Assembly (NCBI GenBank): GCA_964519595.1
Contig: CAZFJN010000001.1
Span: 62,001-126,000 of the forward strand
Direction: 5' to 3'
Length of the DNA: 64,000 nt
Source of the DNA: JANRKF01 sp964519595
GTDB lineage: Bacteria > Pseudomonadota > Alphaproteobacteria > Rickettsiales > SXRF01
The notes under the pieces were generated by a model. The model was not told the DNA's origin. It was given only the letters and a program-made list of their open reading frames with translations, and did not search any database. Below are positions 34,815 through 44,639 of the stretch, one piece after another. Position numbers and translations under genes: made by a program. Each line of letters opens with the position of its first letter. Positions within the stretch are counted from its first letter, which is position 1.

Positions 34815-36587
34815 ATGATTAACAACTCACAATTTATCACTCATTGTTGCGATACGGTTATAATCGGCGCTGGAGGAGCTGGATTACGCGCTGCTATAGC
34901 AGCAGCGCAAGGCGGTGCAAAGGTTATTGTTGTTTCTAAAGTAGCGCCAATGAGAAGTCACACTGCCGCAGCGCAAGGAGGAATAAATGCCGCGCTTGGC
35001 AATCGCGTGGCAGATGACTGGCGCTGGCATATGCACGATACTTTAAAAGGCTCAGACTGGCTGGCTGATGAAGATTCAGTTGCTTTCATGTGCGAAAATG
35101 CGCCAGCGGCGATTATTGAGCTTGAGCAAATGGGAATGCCTTTTACCAGAGATTCAGAAGGTCTTATTTACCAACGCGCCTATGGCGGACAACGCACTGA
35201 ATTCGGCAAAGGCGCTATAGCATATCGCGCCTGCGCGGTTGCTGATCGAACCGGACATGCGCTGTTGCACACATTATACGCTCAGGCTCTGCTCCTTGGC
35301 GTTACATTTTTCAATGAATCAATCGCTATTGATCTGGTTATTAATGAAGAAGGAGCTTGCTGCGGCTTATTAAGCTGGAGGCTGGAAAATGGTGAGATAA
35401 TTTATATTTCCAGCAATAGCACAATAATCGCCAGCGGCGGTTTTGGACAGATTTTTCCGGCCACAACATCATCTTCAATCTGCACAGGCGATGGTGGCGC
35501 AATGGCCTTGCGCTGCGGACTTGCCCTTTCCGACGTGGAATTCATTCAATTTCATCCTACCAGCCTTTACGGCAGTAATGTTCTGATAACTGAAGGCGCA
35601 CGCGGCGAAGGCGGCTCGCTGTTAAATGCTAAAGGCGAACGTTTCATGGCCGAATATGAGCCTGAAGATATGGAACTTGCCTCGCGTGATAAAATAGCCA
35701 AGGCAATGATGAAAGAAATTCTCTCCGGACGCGGTTGTGGAAAAAATTCTGATCATTTATGGCTTGATGTTCGTCATTTACCAGAGACAGTTCTTATTGA
35801 AAAATTGCCATCAGTAATGAGCATCTGCAAAACTTTCGCGCAGATTGATCCTCGGAAAAATTTAATTCCGGTTGTGCCAGCAGTGCATTTCACAATGGGC
35901 GGTATTCCAACTGACAAATTATGTCAAACAGCACGCCCTAATCTGCTGGCGGTTGGCGAAGCCGCCTGCGCCTCGGTTCATGGCGCGAATCGCCTTGGCT
36001 GCAATGCATTGCTGGAATTGATTATATTTGGAAAAACTGCCGGCGAGCAGGCAGCAAAAATAGCAAAATCAACAACAAAAAAACCACGTCCGCCTTTAAA
36101 TTCAACAATAAATGAGATTCTCACTCGCTTTAATTCACTGCGAAACAGCAAACAGGCGCGGCAAGATACTAATTTTAACAACAACATTTTAAAACCATCA
36201 AATATTTTAAAACCATCATATTTCAGAAAATCACTGCAAAATATAATGCACAACCATGTGCATATTTTTCGTTCGCATGAGCAACTGGCAAAAGGCCGCG
36301 CCAAAATGCAGGAACTATGGCAACAATGGCAAAAGGAAGGAGGAGTAGTTGATCGCTCATTATTGTGGAATAATGAGCTTTCTGAAGCGCTGGAAGTTGA
36401 TAATATGCTGCGCCAGTCGCTTTGTGTAATTGAAGCAGCGTTAAACAGAACGGAAAGCCGCGGCGCACATTGCCGCGAAGATTTTCCGCAGCGTGATGAT
36501 GTTAACTGGCAACAACATAGCCTTACAAAAATGCATGAAGATGGTAGCGTGTCATGTGACAAAACAGAGGTAAGAAAGCTCCTCTGA
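34815..36587 (+). CDS. Succinate dehydrogenase flavoprotein-like subunit, stand-alone
   Basis: A 590-residue FAD protein of the SdhA/FrdA/NadB family. It has GAGGAG (18-23), His49 in RSHTAAAQGG, where SdhA binds FAD covalently, DDWRWHMHDTLKGSDWL, QFHPTS, TEGARGEGG with the catalytic Arg, HFTMGGIPT, and the C-terminal RGAHCREDFPQRDD. These match SdhA closely, much better than NadB. Yet no sdhB, sdhC or sdhD is adjacent, and the gene is divergent from nadC, where nadB often lies. It is either the complex II subunit in an unusual place or an SdhA relative used as L-aspartate oxidase. A small duplicated insertion (ILKPSNILKPS) is present near residue 460. Confidence 0.8.
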   Translation: MINNSQFITHCCDTVIIGAGGAGLRAAIAAAQGGAKVIVVSKVAPMRSHTAAAQGGINAALGNRVADDWRWHMHDTLKGSDWLADEDSVAFMCENAPAAIIELEQMGMPFTRDSEGLIYQRAYGGQRTEFGKGAIAYRACAVADRTGHALLHTLYAQALLLGVTFFNESIAIDLVINEEGACCGLLSWRLENGEIIYISSNSTIIASGGFGQIFPATTSSSICTGDGGAMALRCGLALSDVEFIQFHPTSLYGSNVLITEGARGEGGSLLNAKGERFMAEYEPEDMELASRDKIAKAMMKEILSGRGCGKNSDHLWLDVRHLPETVLIEKLPSVMSICKTFAQIDPRKNLIPVVPAVHFTMGGIPTDKLCQTARPNLLAVGEAACASVHGANRLGCNALLELIIFGKTAGEQAAKIAKSTTKKPRPPLNSTINEILTRFNSLRNSKQARQDTNFNNNILKPSNILKPSYFRKSLQNIMHNHVHIFRSHEQLAKGRAKMQELWQQWQKEGGVVDRSLLWNNELSEALEVDNMLRQSLCVIEAALNRTESRGAHCREDFPQRDDVNWQQHSLTKMHEDGSVSCDKTEVRKLL

Positions 36588-36735
36588 ACGCGTAAATTAC
36601 CAAAGTAATGCAACCAAAAAATAAATACAAAAAAATACGATTTTTATCTCTTTATTAATTATTTTGCGCTCATATTTGCTTAGAGATTATATGTAAAAAT
36701 TATATAATAAAAATTGCACTAGATTTGCACTAGAG

Positions 36736-36777
36736 GTTGCTTTCTAGAGATTGCTTTCTAGAGATTGCTTTCTAGAG
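36736..36777. repeat. 14-bp tandem repeat upstream of the chemoreceptor gene
   Basis: Three copies of ATTGCTTTCTAGAG (36736-36749 with first base G, 36750-36763, 36764-36777). Each contains the palindrome CTCTAGAG-like core TCTAGA. They lie in the 228-bp spacer before the chemoreceptor gene; the rest is AT-rich with no other clear element. Confidence 0.9.
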
Positions 36778-36815
36778 CTAACATTAGAGATTGAAGAAAA
36801 AATAAGGATCAAAAA

Positions 36816-38918
36816 ATGGACAGATTATCTATATCTCAGCGCTTATATTTAAGTACTGCTGCTTGTATCGCAGTTATCGCGGTGCTTGCTTATTTCTTTG
36901 TAAACAGCGTTGCCAGCAATGTTGATTTTGCAAAACAGGAAAAGCTTGGCAATCAATATCAGCGGCCGCTTACCGCAATATTATCCGCGCTGGTTGATTA
37001 TCGCATAATTATCGCGTCCGGCAATGAGCAAGAAGAAAAACGTCTGGCTTTGCTCAATTCCAAAGCTGCAGAAATCAGCAATAGCTTCACCGAGCTTGGA
37101 AAAATTGACACGCAAATAGGCGCTTCCTTGCAATTTACTAAAGAAGGACTTGGCAGTCGTGGCCGTGATTCATGGAATTTCAAGGATGTTAATGGCAAAT
37201 GGCAAGCTGTTGCAGCATCTTCAGCAAATCTTAGCGCTGATGAGCTGGAGGCAAAAACCAAGGAAGTTATTGTCGATATACGCGGAATGATTCAACATAT
37301 GGGCGATACGTCAAATCTGGTTCTTGATCCGGATTTAGACAGTTACTACCTTATGGACGTAACTTTACTGGCGCTTCCACAGACAATTGACCGTATTGGC
37401 GAAGCAGCGAGCTTTGCTTTGCGCGTGCGCGCGCAGGCGGAAATAGCTGAAACAGACAAAAATGAGCTGCTGCGCCTTGCCAACATGCTGAAAGAAGCTG
37501 ATCTAGCGCGAGTTCTTGGCGATTTTGATACTGCTTATAAGGAAGATGCTAACTATTACGGCACAAGCGAAAGCTTCAAGACAAATACCAACAGCAGAAA
37601 AGATTCATATCAGCAGGCGAATGAAGCTTTAATCACCATCTTGCAGGATCTTGCTGCTAACAAGGAAACTGCTACTTATGAAGCTCTGCAAAATGCCGCA
37701 ACTGCTGCGTCGGCAAGTGCTTATGATTTATGGAAAGCTTCCGTTGAAGAAATGGACATAATGCTTGCAGCGCGTATTGATTCTTACGAACAACATATCA
37801 AAATAGTTATGGCTTATGTCGCCGCCGGATTGTTCGCGGCGCTTGCTTTCTTCTATTTTGTCACGCGCAGCATAAAAAAACCATTAGCGGAAGTTCAGAA
37901 ATCAATGCAGGATATTTCCGGCGGCAATCTTGAATGTTTGATTCCGCATTTGAATAAGCGTGATGAAATTGGCGCAATGGCGAAAGCTTTAAAAGTGTTC
38001 CAGGAAAATGCTCTGGAGCGCGTATGGCTTGAGGAAGAAAGCCGTCGTAAAGATAAAGCCGTCGCTGAGGAACGCAAAACAATGATTGCCAAGCTGGCAA
38101 GTGATTTTGAATCAGGAGTTCATAATATCATTACAACAGTTGCCAGCGCGTCAACTCAGCTGTGCAGAACTGCTGAAAACATGCAGAAACTTATCTTAAA
38201 TGTTAATCAGCAATCAAACACTGCCTCTTCCAATTCTTTCAAAGCTCTTGGCAATGTGCAGAGCGTTTCTGCAGCTGTTGAGGAAATGTCCGCCTCAGTT
38301 AAAGAAATCTCCAGCCAGATCAGCAAATCATCAGTTATGGTAAGCAGCACTGTTGAAAGAACCAGATCAGCTGATAATATTGCCAACAGTCTCTCAACAG
38401 CGGTTGATCAGATCAGCGGCATCTTGCAGATGATTCAGGATATTGCCGGACAGATTAATTTGCTTGCTCTTAATGCGACAATTGAATCTGCACGCGCCGG
38501 AGAAGCCGGCAAAGGCTTTGCAGTTGTAGCCTCTGAGGTTAAAAATCTGGCCAGCCAGACTACAAAAGCGACAGAAGAAATAGCCAAGCAAATTGAAAAT
38601 GTGCAAAGCTCTTCTAATGATGTGCTTTCCGTTCTGCGCGGCATTCAGGAATCAATCAGCAGCGTTAATGAATATTCCTCAGTCATTGCCAGCGCTGTTG
38701 AAGAGCAATCAGCTGTTACTATGGAAATTTCCTCAAATATGCAACATACTTCGAACGAAGTACAAGGCATCACTGATAATATTTCTTATATCAGCAAAGG
38801 CGTTAATGATGCTGATAACGCTGCCAGAGAAGTTCTTTCTGCCGCTGAAATGCTTTCCAAACAGTCGGAGATGCTAAACAGTCAGGTAAAACTATTCTTG
38901 CAGAAAATGGTCGCGTAA
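36816..38918 (+). CDS. Methyl-accepting chemotaxis protein
   Basis: A 700-residue transmembrane chemoreceptor. One membrane segment lies near residues 11-31, then a roughly 290-residue helical periplasmic sensor, a second segment near 328-347, a HAMP domain (about 348-400) and the signalling coiled coil with the hairpin tip QINLLALNATIESARAGEAG. The end lacks a CheR-binding pentapeptide. The ligand is unknown. AAGGA lies ahead of the ATG. No other chemotaxis or flagellar gene is in the window; it could signal to motility or to a chemosensory system that sets c-di-GMP, but nothing here shows which. Confidence 0.95.
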   Translation: MDRLSISQRLYLSTAACIAVIAVLAYFFVNSVASNVDFAKQEKLGNQYQRPLTAILSALVDYRIIIASGNEQEEKRLALLNSKAAEISNSFTELGKIDTQIGASLQFTKEGLGSRGRDSWNFKDVNGKWQAVAASSANLSADELEAKTKEVIVDIRGMIQHMGDTSNLVLDPDLDSYYLMDVTLLALPQTIDRIGEAASFALRVRAQAEIAETDKNELLRLANMLKEADLARVLGDFDTAYKEDANYYGTSESFKTNTNSRKDSYQQANEALITILQDLAANKETATYEALQNAATAASASAYDLWKASVEEMDIMLAARIDSYEQHIKIVMAYVAAGLFAALAFFYFVTRSIKKPLAEVQKSMQDISGGNLECLIPHLNKRDEIGAMAKALKVFQENALERVWLEEESRRKDKAVAEERKTMIAKLASDFESGVHNIITTVASASTQLCRTAENMQKLILNVNQQSNTASSNSFKALGNVQSVSAAVEEMSASVKEISSQISKSSVMVSSTVERTRSADNIANSLSTAVDQISGILQMIQDIAGQINLLALNATIESARAGEAGKGFAVVASEVKNLASQTTKATEEIAKQIENVQSSSNDVLSVLRGIQESISSVNEYSSVIASAVEEQSAVTMEISSNMQHTSNEVQGITDNISYISKGVNDADNAAREVLSAAEMLSKQSEMLNSQVKLFLQKMVA

Positions 38919-38963
38919 ACTGTTCATAAGTATTTTGCAAATACCTTCTACTTCCTTCTTACG

Positions 38964-38999
38964 CCCTCTCCCTGGCCATCTCCCGCAAGCGGGAGAGGG
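38964..38999. terminator. GC-rich REP-like hairpin between convergent genes
   Basis: TCTCCCGC (38979-38986), AA, GCGGGAGA (38989-38996) forms a strong 8-bp stem. A competing 9-bp stem pairs CCCTCTCCC (38964-38972) with GGGAGAGGG (38991-38999). The element is GC-rich in an AT-rich spacer and resembles dispersed proteobacterial intergenic palindromes of the CTCCCGC...GCGGGAG type. It lies between the chemoreceptor gene and tolB, which converge, so a bidirectional stop is plausible. It is also at the left edge of a proposed inversion. Confidence 0.75.
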
Positions 39000-39082
39000 A
39001 AACCGCACTTAAACTTCGCTGCTCTAAAGAGGTGAATGTTATCCTTTATGTCTGAATTGCCAGTTTTACGTTGTACGTAACT

Positions 39083-40426
39083 TTACAGCGGAAGCAGCGG
39101 CGACCACGAAGGATCAGAAGCATCAGCAGGAGTAGGCAGTTCGCGCAGATTATTGCCAGTTACGTCAACAGTATATAAACGGCTTGCGCCAACATTGCCG
39201 CCGCGCGAAGGTGATTGGCGAGTGAATATTATCACTCTGCCATTTGGCGACCAGCTTGGTCCTTCATCAAGATAGCTTTGTGTTAGCAACCGCTCGCCTG
39301 TTCCGTCCGGACGCATAACGCCTATATAGAAAGTTCCGCCTTGCATTTTGGTAAATGCTATTAAATCGCCGCGTGGTGACCATGCCGGAGTTCCATACCG
39401 CCCTTCTCCAAAGCTGATACGGCGAATATCGCTACCGTCAGCATTCATGACATAAATCTGCTGTGAACCGCCGCGATCAGAATTAATAACCATGCGCGAA
39501 CCGTCCGGAGAATAGCTTGGCGAAGTATCAATGACGTTGCCGCTGGTTAAGCGCGACATGCGCCGTGAAGCGAGGTCAGTGCGGTAAATATTTGTGCTGC
39601 CGCCTTGCGCGATTGACATGACAATCGAGCGTCCGTCATCGGAAAAACGCGGCGCAAATGACATTCCGTCAAAAGAACCAAGCGATTCCTCGCGGCCACT
39701 TTGCAGATCACGCAGAAAAACCCTCGGCTGACGGCCAGCATATGACATGTAAAGAATTTCCTGCGAATTAGGCGAGAAGCGCGGCGTTAAAACCAGATAT
39801 CTTCCGTCAGTAAGGAATTTGTGATTTGCGCCGTCCTGGTCCATAATCGCCAGACGTTTTATGCGCTTAAGAGCCGGACCGCTTTCAGAAACATAGACAA
39901 TACGTGAATCAAAATAACCGCTTTCGCCAGTTATGCGTTTGTAAATTTCATCCGCCATGATATGCGCGACGCGCCGCCAATTATTGCTGAAAGTATTATA
40001 TTCCTTTCCGGCGATCTGAGTTTCCGCGAACACATCCCACAATCGGAAAGAAACGCGCATCCTGCCACCGCCGGTTTCAACAACCGTTCCGGTTATCAAA
40101 CCAGCAGCGTTTATCTGCCGCCAGTCAGCATAACGCGGCGTAACTGTTGACGCTGTTATCTGCTCAATAAAAGCATCTTCTGGAATAATGCGAAACAGTC
40201 CGGAGCGTTCCAGATCAGCTGAGACAACTTCGATTATATTGCGCCCTATTTCGCTGCCCGCCATGTCAGGCAGAGCAATTGGCAAAGGCTCGACATTACC
40301 TTTTGTTATATCAATAACTAAAGTGGCATTAGCAGGCGCTGAAACTGCCATAAACGCCAGAAATAAAAAGCCTGATAAAAAGCTTGATAAAAAGCCAGAA
40401 CGGCATGAGAAGATTTTTCTAAACAT
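39083..40426 (-). CDS. tolB: Tol-Pal system protein TolB
   Basis: Periplasmic beta-propeller protein linking Tol to Pal in envelope constriction. The 447-residue protein has a signal peptide (about residues 1-34), an N-terminal TolB domain and WD-like propeller repeats such as SPSYSPDGSRMVINSDRGG and TPAWSPRGDLIAFTK. It overlaps tolA by one base. pal, which normally follows, is 20 kb away on the other strand. Confidence 0.97.
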   Translation of the reverse strand: MFRKIFSCRSGFLSSFLSGFLFLAFMAVSAPANATLVIDITKGNVEPLPIALPDMAGSEIGRNIIEVVSADLERSGLFRIIPEDAFIEQITASTVTPRYADWRQINAAGLITGTVVETGGGRMRVSFRLWDVFAETQIAGKEYNTFSNNWRRVAHIMADEIYKRITGESGYFDSRIVYVSESGPALKRIKRLAIMDQDGANHKFLTDGRYLVLTPRFSPNSQEILYMSYAGRQPRVFLRDLQSGREESLGSFDGMSFAPRFSDDGRSIVMSIAQGGSTNIYRTDLASRRMSRLTSGNVIDTSPSYSPDGSRMVINSDRGGSQQIYVMNADGSDIRRISFGEGRYGTPAWSPRGDLIAFTKMQGGTFYIGVMRPDGTGERLLTQSYLDEGPSWSPNGRVIIFTRQSPSRGGNVGASRLYTVDVTGNNLRELPTPADASDPSWSPLLPL

Positions 40427-41316
40427 TAATATAACAACTCCTTAGGATCAAAAGTCATGATTATATCACGCCATGTTGCATATTTCTCCGGCGGCAGATT
40501 TTTCAGCGGACTGCACTGACGAACCGCGCGCATTGCGCTGTCGGAAGCGGCCTGAAAAAAACTGTCGGAACTATAACGCGCTTTGCTTTCATCGGCAAGC
40601 TCAACATGAACTAGCGAACCATCTTCTGCCAGCTGCACGCGTAAACTTATGCTTAACTCATGCGCGTTTTTAGCGCCAGCTGGCACATTCCAGCATTTCG
40701 CGATCTGACTGCGAATTAAATCCATTTCAGTAATGCTCAATGGAAGAGTTGCATCATACTGCGAATTTTTGGATTTTATTCTGGTGGTTGCTTCATCAGC
40801 TTCTTTTGCATCTTTTGATTTTTGTGCAGCTTTTTCCTGCTCAGCTTTTTCTTTCTGTTCCTTGTCCTTCTGTTCTTTTTCCTTGGCCTGCTTGTCTTTA
40901 TCAGCTTGCGCGCGCAGTTTCTTTAAAACCGCTTCCAGATCTTCCTCCTTGGCTTTTTTAGGCTTCTGCTCTGGATTTTTATCAGGCTTTTTTGCCGTCT
41001 CATCTTTTTTCTTATCAGGAACTGGCTCTGGCGGCGGCGGCGGTGGCGGTGGCAAAGTCTGTTCTTCAGGCTTTGGCAATTGCGGCTTTTTTTCTTCTTC
41101 GACAATCGGCTTGGTTTTTTCCTCTTTATCAAGCTTGTCTTCCGAAAGCTTCATATTGCTGATCTCGGAAAAAGGCAATATATCAACTGAAACAGTTACT
41201 GACTGAGGAATCGCGTTTTTTTTCATGAAAGAAGGCAGTCCGGAAATAAAAACAACAATAATCAGCAAATGCAGCGCTGCCGAATAGCCAAGCCCTTTCT
41301 GCTGTTCTCTATGCAC
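40426..41316 (-). CDS. tolA: TolA-like energy transducer protein
   Basis: A 296-residue protein with an N-terminal membrane segment (about residues 13-30), a Pro-rich stretch with eight consecutive prolines, a long K/E/Q/A-rich helix, and a C-terminal TonB/TolA-type domain from about 190. It connects TolQR to the periplasmic partners. The helix is made of short repeats (KEKEQKDKEQKEKAEQEKA). It sits between tolR and tolB with almost no spacing. Confidence 0.92.
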   Translation of the reverse strand: MHREQQKGLGYSAALHLLIIVVFISGLPSFMKKNAIPQSVTVSVDILPFSEISNMKLSEDKLDKEEKTKPIVEEEKKPQLPKPEEQTLPPPPPPPPEPVPDKKKDETAKKPDKNPEQKPKKAKEEDLEAVLKKLRAQADKDKQAKEKEQKDKEQKEKAEQEKAAQKSKDAKEADEATTRIKSKNSQYDATLPLSITEMDLIRSQIAKCWNVPAGAKNAHELSISLRVQLAEDGSLVHVELADESKARYSSDSFFQAASDSAMRAVRQCSPLKNLPPEKYATWRDIIMTFDPKELLY

Positions 41317-41317
41317 A

Positions 41318-41788
41318 CTATTTCCTTTGTTCGGAATCAGAAAGTCCGGTTTCAGTTATTAATGCTACCTTGTTAAAACCGGCGGCATTAATTTCACCAA
41401 CAACTTGCATTATACGTCCATAACCAACTTGCTTGTCACCGCGGACAAAAATTCTCACCTCTTTATTTTGTCCGGCAATCGCATTCATTTTTCCACGAAT
41501 TTCATTAAGCTCTACCGGAGTTTTTTGTAAGAAGATTTTTCCGTTTGCGGTTACGCTTATGGTAAGTGGTTCATCTTGTCCTGGCAAAGGGCTGGCATTG
41601 GTTTTTGGCAGATCAACGTTAACTCCGGACGTCATCATCGGCGCGGCAACCATAAAAATAACCAGCAAAACCAGCATCACATCAACCATCGGCGTGATGT
41701 TTATCTCGGAAAAAGCGGCCTGCCGATTGCCACGTCTTCTTCCGCCACGGCTAGTTCCGCCGCCGCCTGTTCCTGTATTCATTGCCAT
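41318..41788 (-). CDS. tolR: Biopolymer transport protein TolR
   Basis: Proton-channel subunit of the Tol system. 156 residues: Gly/Arg-rich N-terminus, one membrane segment with the essential Asp in NITPMVDVMLVLLVIFMV (about residues 30-47), and a periplasmic ExbD/TolR domain. One base separates its stop from tolA. Confidence 0.96.
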   Translation of the reverse strand: MAMNTGTGGGGTSRGGRRRGNRQAAFSEINITPMVDVMLVLLVIFMVAAPMMTSGVNVDLPKTNASPLPGQDEPLTISVTANGKIFLQKTPVELNEIRGKMNAIAGQNKEVRIFVRGDKQVGYGRIMQVVGEINAAGFNKVALITETGLSDSEQRK

Positions 41789-41849
41789 TTAAAAGCCCTT
41801 TATTTTATATTGCGCTGCCAGTTTAGTAATTCCGCAAGATTTCCGTGAA

Positions 41850-42608
41850 TTATGATTCCAGCTGTCGTGAAAGGATTGTATCAAATTCAGTTGCGAAATC
41901 ATCAAGCTTGTTGGAAAAACGCGTAACTTCCGTATTGAATTTGTTGTAGGCAATAACCGCAGGAATTGCGGCGAATAAGCCAATTGCCGTAGCGAACAAA
42001 GCCTCGGCGATTCCAGGAGCTACGGCAACCAGCGAGGTGTTTTTGCTCATGGCGATTGCGTGGAAGCTGTTCATAATTCCCCAGACTGTTCCGAATAATC
42101 CGACAAAAGGCGCGGCTGAGCCGGTAGTTGCCAGAAAGCCAAGACCGCGTTCCAGATGCTCCATTTCGCGGTTACGCGCAACTACCATGACTTGCATGAT
42201 TCGCTCTTTCAGCGAGAGTTTAAAGCCCTGCGGCGCAAGCATAGCGCTACCGCTGGTTTTAGAGCGAAACCATTCTTCCATGGCAGCAACGAACATTATC
42301 GCCATTGGATGATTAGCGCGTTTTTTGGTTTTTTCGTAGAATTTATCAAGCGCTTCTGACGACCAGAATTCGCCTTCAAAGCGTTGTGCCTTGTCTTTAA
42401 TGCGCCGGAACAGAATATATTTCTCAAAAATAATTCCCCAGCACCAGAAAGAAGCGAGAACAAGGCTGATCATGATAAATTTAACCACCAGATCCGCCTG
42501 CATGAACATACCAAGAGCGGAAAAATGACTGGCAACTGCGGTTGCTGATCCTTCCAGAGCTGCGCTGTCAACTCCTTGAACAGCAGTAGATACGGTAGAG
42601 CTAGGCAT
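41850..42608 (-). CDS. tolQ: Tol-Pal system proton channel TolQ
   Basis: Inner-membrane channel subunit with three membrane segments (about 42-62, 155-180 and 190-215). The GLFGTVWGIMNSF and APGIAEALFATAIGLFAAIPAVIAYN motifs of the MotA/TolQ/ExbB family are present. 252 residues, normal length. It lies between ybgC and tolR in the standard order. Confidence 0.97.
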   Translation of the reverse strand: MPSSTVSTAVQGVDSAALEGSATAVASHFSALGMFMQADLVVKFIMISLVLASFWCWGIIFEKYILFRRIKDKAQRFEGEFWSSEALDKFYEKTKKRANHPMAIMFVAAMEEWFRSKTSGSAMLAPQGFKLSLKERIMQVMVVARNREMEHLERGLGFLATTGSAAPFVGLFGTVWGIMNSFHAIAMSKNTSLVAVAPGIAEALFATAIGLFAAIPAVIAYNKFNTEVTRFSNKLDDFATEFDTILSRQLES

Positions 42609-42635
42609 ATAGATTTAAACTCCTGGTTTTTATTT

Positions 42636-42680
42636 TATGTTTTTGTTGATGGTTTTATTGATGGTTTTGTTTATTGTTTT
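42636..42680. repeat. Short tandem repeat between ybgC and tolQ
   Basis: GTTGATGGTTTTATTGATGG-type repeats of about 12-14 bp fill the 70-bp spacer between the ybgC stop and the tolQ start. Confidence 0.65.
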
Positions 42681-43092
42681 ATTTAATTCTCGCGTTTTTA
42701 TCCTTCATTGCGGCGATAATATCAGCAGGAACACGAATTGCGCTGCCTTTATCTGTATTAATCATCACCAGCTTTACCTCAAGTTCAGCAAGTTTTTCAT
42801 CATTTCGCAACACAGCTTGCCGCATGATGATTTTTGCTCTGCTTATATCGTGTAGATCACTAGCTATTGTCAAGAGATCATCAAGCATCGCCGGACGAAA
42901 ATATTCAATAGCGCAACTTCGCACCACAAACGCCATTTTCTGCGCTAGAAAAAGCTTATGCTGCTCGATTCCAGCAGCGCGAAGCCACTCGCTGCGCGCG
43001 CGCTCGGCGAATTTAAGATAGTTAGCGTAATATACCACGCCGCCGGAATCTGTATCTTCGTAATAAACGCGAATTGGGAAAATATGTAACAT
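42679..43092 (-). CDS. ybgC: Tol-associated acyl-CoA thioesterase YbgC
   Basis: Hotdog-fold thioesterase coded with tol genes in many proteobacteria. The 137-residue protein has the 4HBT motif YYEDTDSGGVVYYANYLKF with the catalytic Asp near residue 15. It is the first gene of the ybgC-tolQ-tolR-tolA-tolB set and follows pelG after 98 AT-rich bases on the same strand. Confidence 0.95.
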   Translation of the reverse strand: MLHIFPIRVYYEDTDSGGVVYYANYLKFAERARSEWLRAAGIEQHKLFLAQKMAFVVRSCAIEYFRPAMLDDLLTIASDLHDISRAKIIMRQAVLRNDEKLAELEVKLVMINTDKGSAIRVPADIIAAMKDKNARIK

Positions 43093-43190
43093 GCTCTACA
43101 TATAGCTGTTACGATAAAATTTACATAGTAGAAAATAGTGAAAAATTATAAAAACTCCGCAACAGATTTATTATAAAATTTATTATAAAA

Positions 43191-44570
43191 TCACACTGAG
43201 CTGTTGCTGGTTATGAAGGCGTGATATGGCAATTGCCGCAGATGGTTATAGAGTACTATTGAGGAGATTGCCGCAGTCAGCAACGAGGCGAAGAAATAGC
43301 CAAAGCCGTAATAGCTGAAGCCGCTTTCAATGGTTATATAAGTGAATATGCCGTTTGAGAGCAGAAAAATCGCCTGAATTGCCAGCATTTTCTTGCGGCA
43401 ATCAAAATAAGCGAGAATTACCATTTCAAACAAGGCGAAAATGTGAAAGAAAGAAGCGAGAACGCCAATTCTGAACATGCCGATTTCCAGAAAAGGAATT
43501 TCAAACCATGAAAAAATTCTCGAAGCAGCAAGAATAACCGCAACTGTACAAACTCCTTGCACAATGAAGAAGTTTCTGGCGCTTCTGATCAGAACATCAA
43601 CTATTTTTTTCTGATTTTCGATGATTTTCGCAAGGTTTTTATGAGTTAGAATATCATGATAGAATTTCTGATATTTAAGAAAGAAGCTGGTTTCAATGCT
43701 GAAAATGAAAATCGCCATGGTTGGAATTACGGTAAGATACGCCAGAAACATCGCGCTGTCATAATGCGGATAATAAGTCATTTTATTAGGAAGAGTAACT
43801 GCTTCCGGCGCAAATATCCACATCACGCATTTATCAATCCAGATGGAAATATTATATAATATTCCGCCAACCGCTAAATCCCAGTATTTGGAAAAATAAG
43901 GCGCGAGATTGACCTTGCCAACCATCTTGTAAGGATATTCAACAAAAATTCTGCCGAGCAGTGAAAAACCAATCCAGGCAAGTCCTATATTGAAGCCAGT
44001 CATGGTGCCGTTACTTCCCCAGGAAAGCGGAGAGAACTGCGAAATAACCACGGCAATTGTCATTCCGACAACAAAAGCGAGAGTGACTGATTTATAATCT
44101 TTAAGCGCGGTTACATAAACGCCGAGAATCCAGATTAAGGAAACGAGGTAAAGATTGGCAACAGCATTAAGGCGCAGAACAATGTCCATTTCCACATAAT
44201 AAAAATAATAATACACGGCAAAGGGCAGTAGCAATAGATAAACCAGCGCGATGCTGATAATTACCAGAGTTGGCGTTGAGGTTAAATCTTTACGGTGAAT
44301 GCAATCAGCAAGATAACGTGTGACCACCATGAAAACTGGCGCTGAGATTATTAAAGATGCGACAAAATTATAAACAACGATAATCTGGAAATTATTCATC
44401 TGTTCTAAAGCCGCCTCGCCTGCGCCAAGCGGATACATGAAGGCAAGAGCTAAAACCGTGCATAACCATGGTCCGGCGGAAACGACAGTGGCATGTGTGT
44501 AAGCGCGGAAAATTCCAATCAGATTATCCTGATTCGTAAGGCGCTTCAGTTCAAATCCTATTCCTGCCAT
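43191..44570 (-). CDS. pelG: Pel polysaccharide membrane transporter PelG
   Basis: Polytopic inner-membrane protein of 459 residues with about twelve segments, related to Wzx/MATE exporters, that forms the Pel synthase/transport complex with PelD, PelE and PelF. The N-terminus MAGIGFELKRLTNQDNLIG is typical for PelG, and the length is nearly that of the Pseudomonas protein (about 456). It is the last gene of the cluster in the normal order. Confidence 0.92.
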   Translation of the reverse strand: MAGIGFELKRLTNQDNLIGIFRAYTHATVVSAGPWLCTVLALAFMYPLGAGEAALEQMNNFQIIVVYNFVASLIISAPVFMVVTRYLADCIHRKDLTSTPTLVIISIALVYLLLLPFAVYYYFYYVEMDIVLRLNAVANLYLVSLIWILGVYVTALKDYKSVTLAFVVGMTIAVVISQFSPLSWGSNGTMTGFNIGLAWIGFSLLGRIFVEYPYKMVGKVNLAPYFSKYWDLAVGGILYNISIWIDKCVMWIFAPEAVTLPNKMTYYPHYDSAMFLAYLTVIPTMAIFIFSIETSFFLKYQKFYHDILTHKNLAKIIENQKKIVDVLIRSARNFFIVQGVCTVAVILAASRIFSWFEIPFLEIGMFRIGVLASFFHIFALFEMVILAYFDCRKKMLAIQAIFLLSNGIFTYITIESGFSYYGFGYFFASLLTAAISSIVLYNHLRQLPYHAFITSNSSV

Positions 44571-44639
44571 TTTGTGTCCATTTCTAATAATACCACTAAT
44601 AATAACGCAGCATATTAAGTTATCTAAAATAATGCGTTA

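Noticed and set aside
34815..36587. Naming the flavoprotein nadB because it neighbours nadC
   Set aside because: The RSHT, DDWRWHMHDTLKGSDWL and C-terminal RGAHCREDFP motifs are those of SdhA. Context alone is not enough to call it L-aspartate oxidase.
40733..41206. 157-residue frame opposite tolA
   Set aside because: It is the antisense of the low-complexity Pro/Lys/Glu part of tolA, rich in Ser, Phe and Gly, with no independent support.
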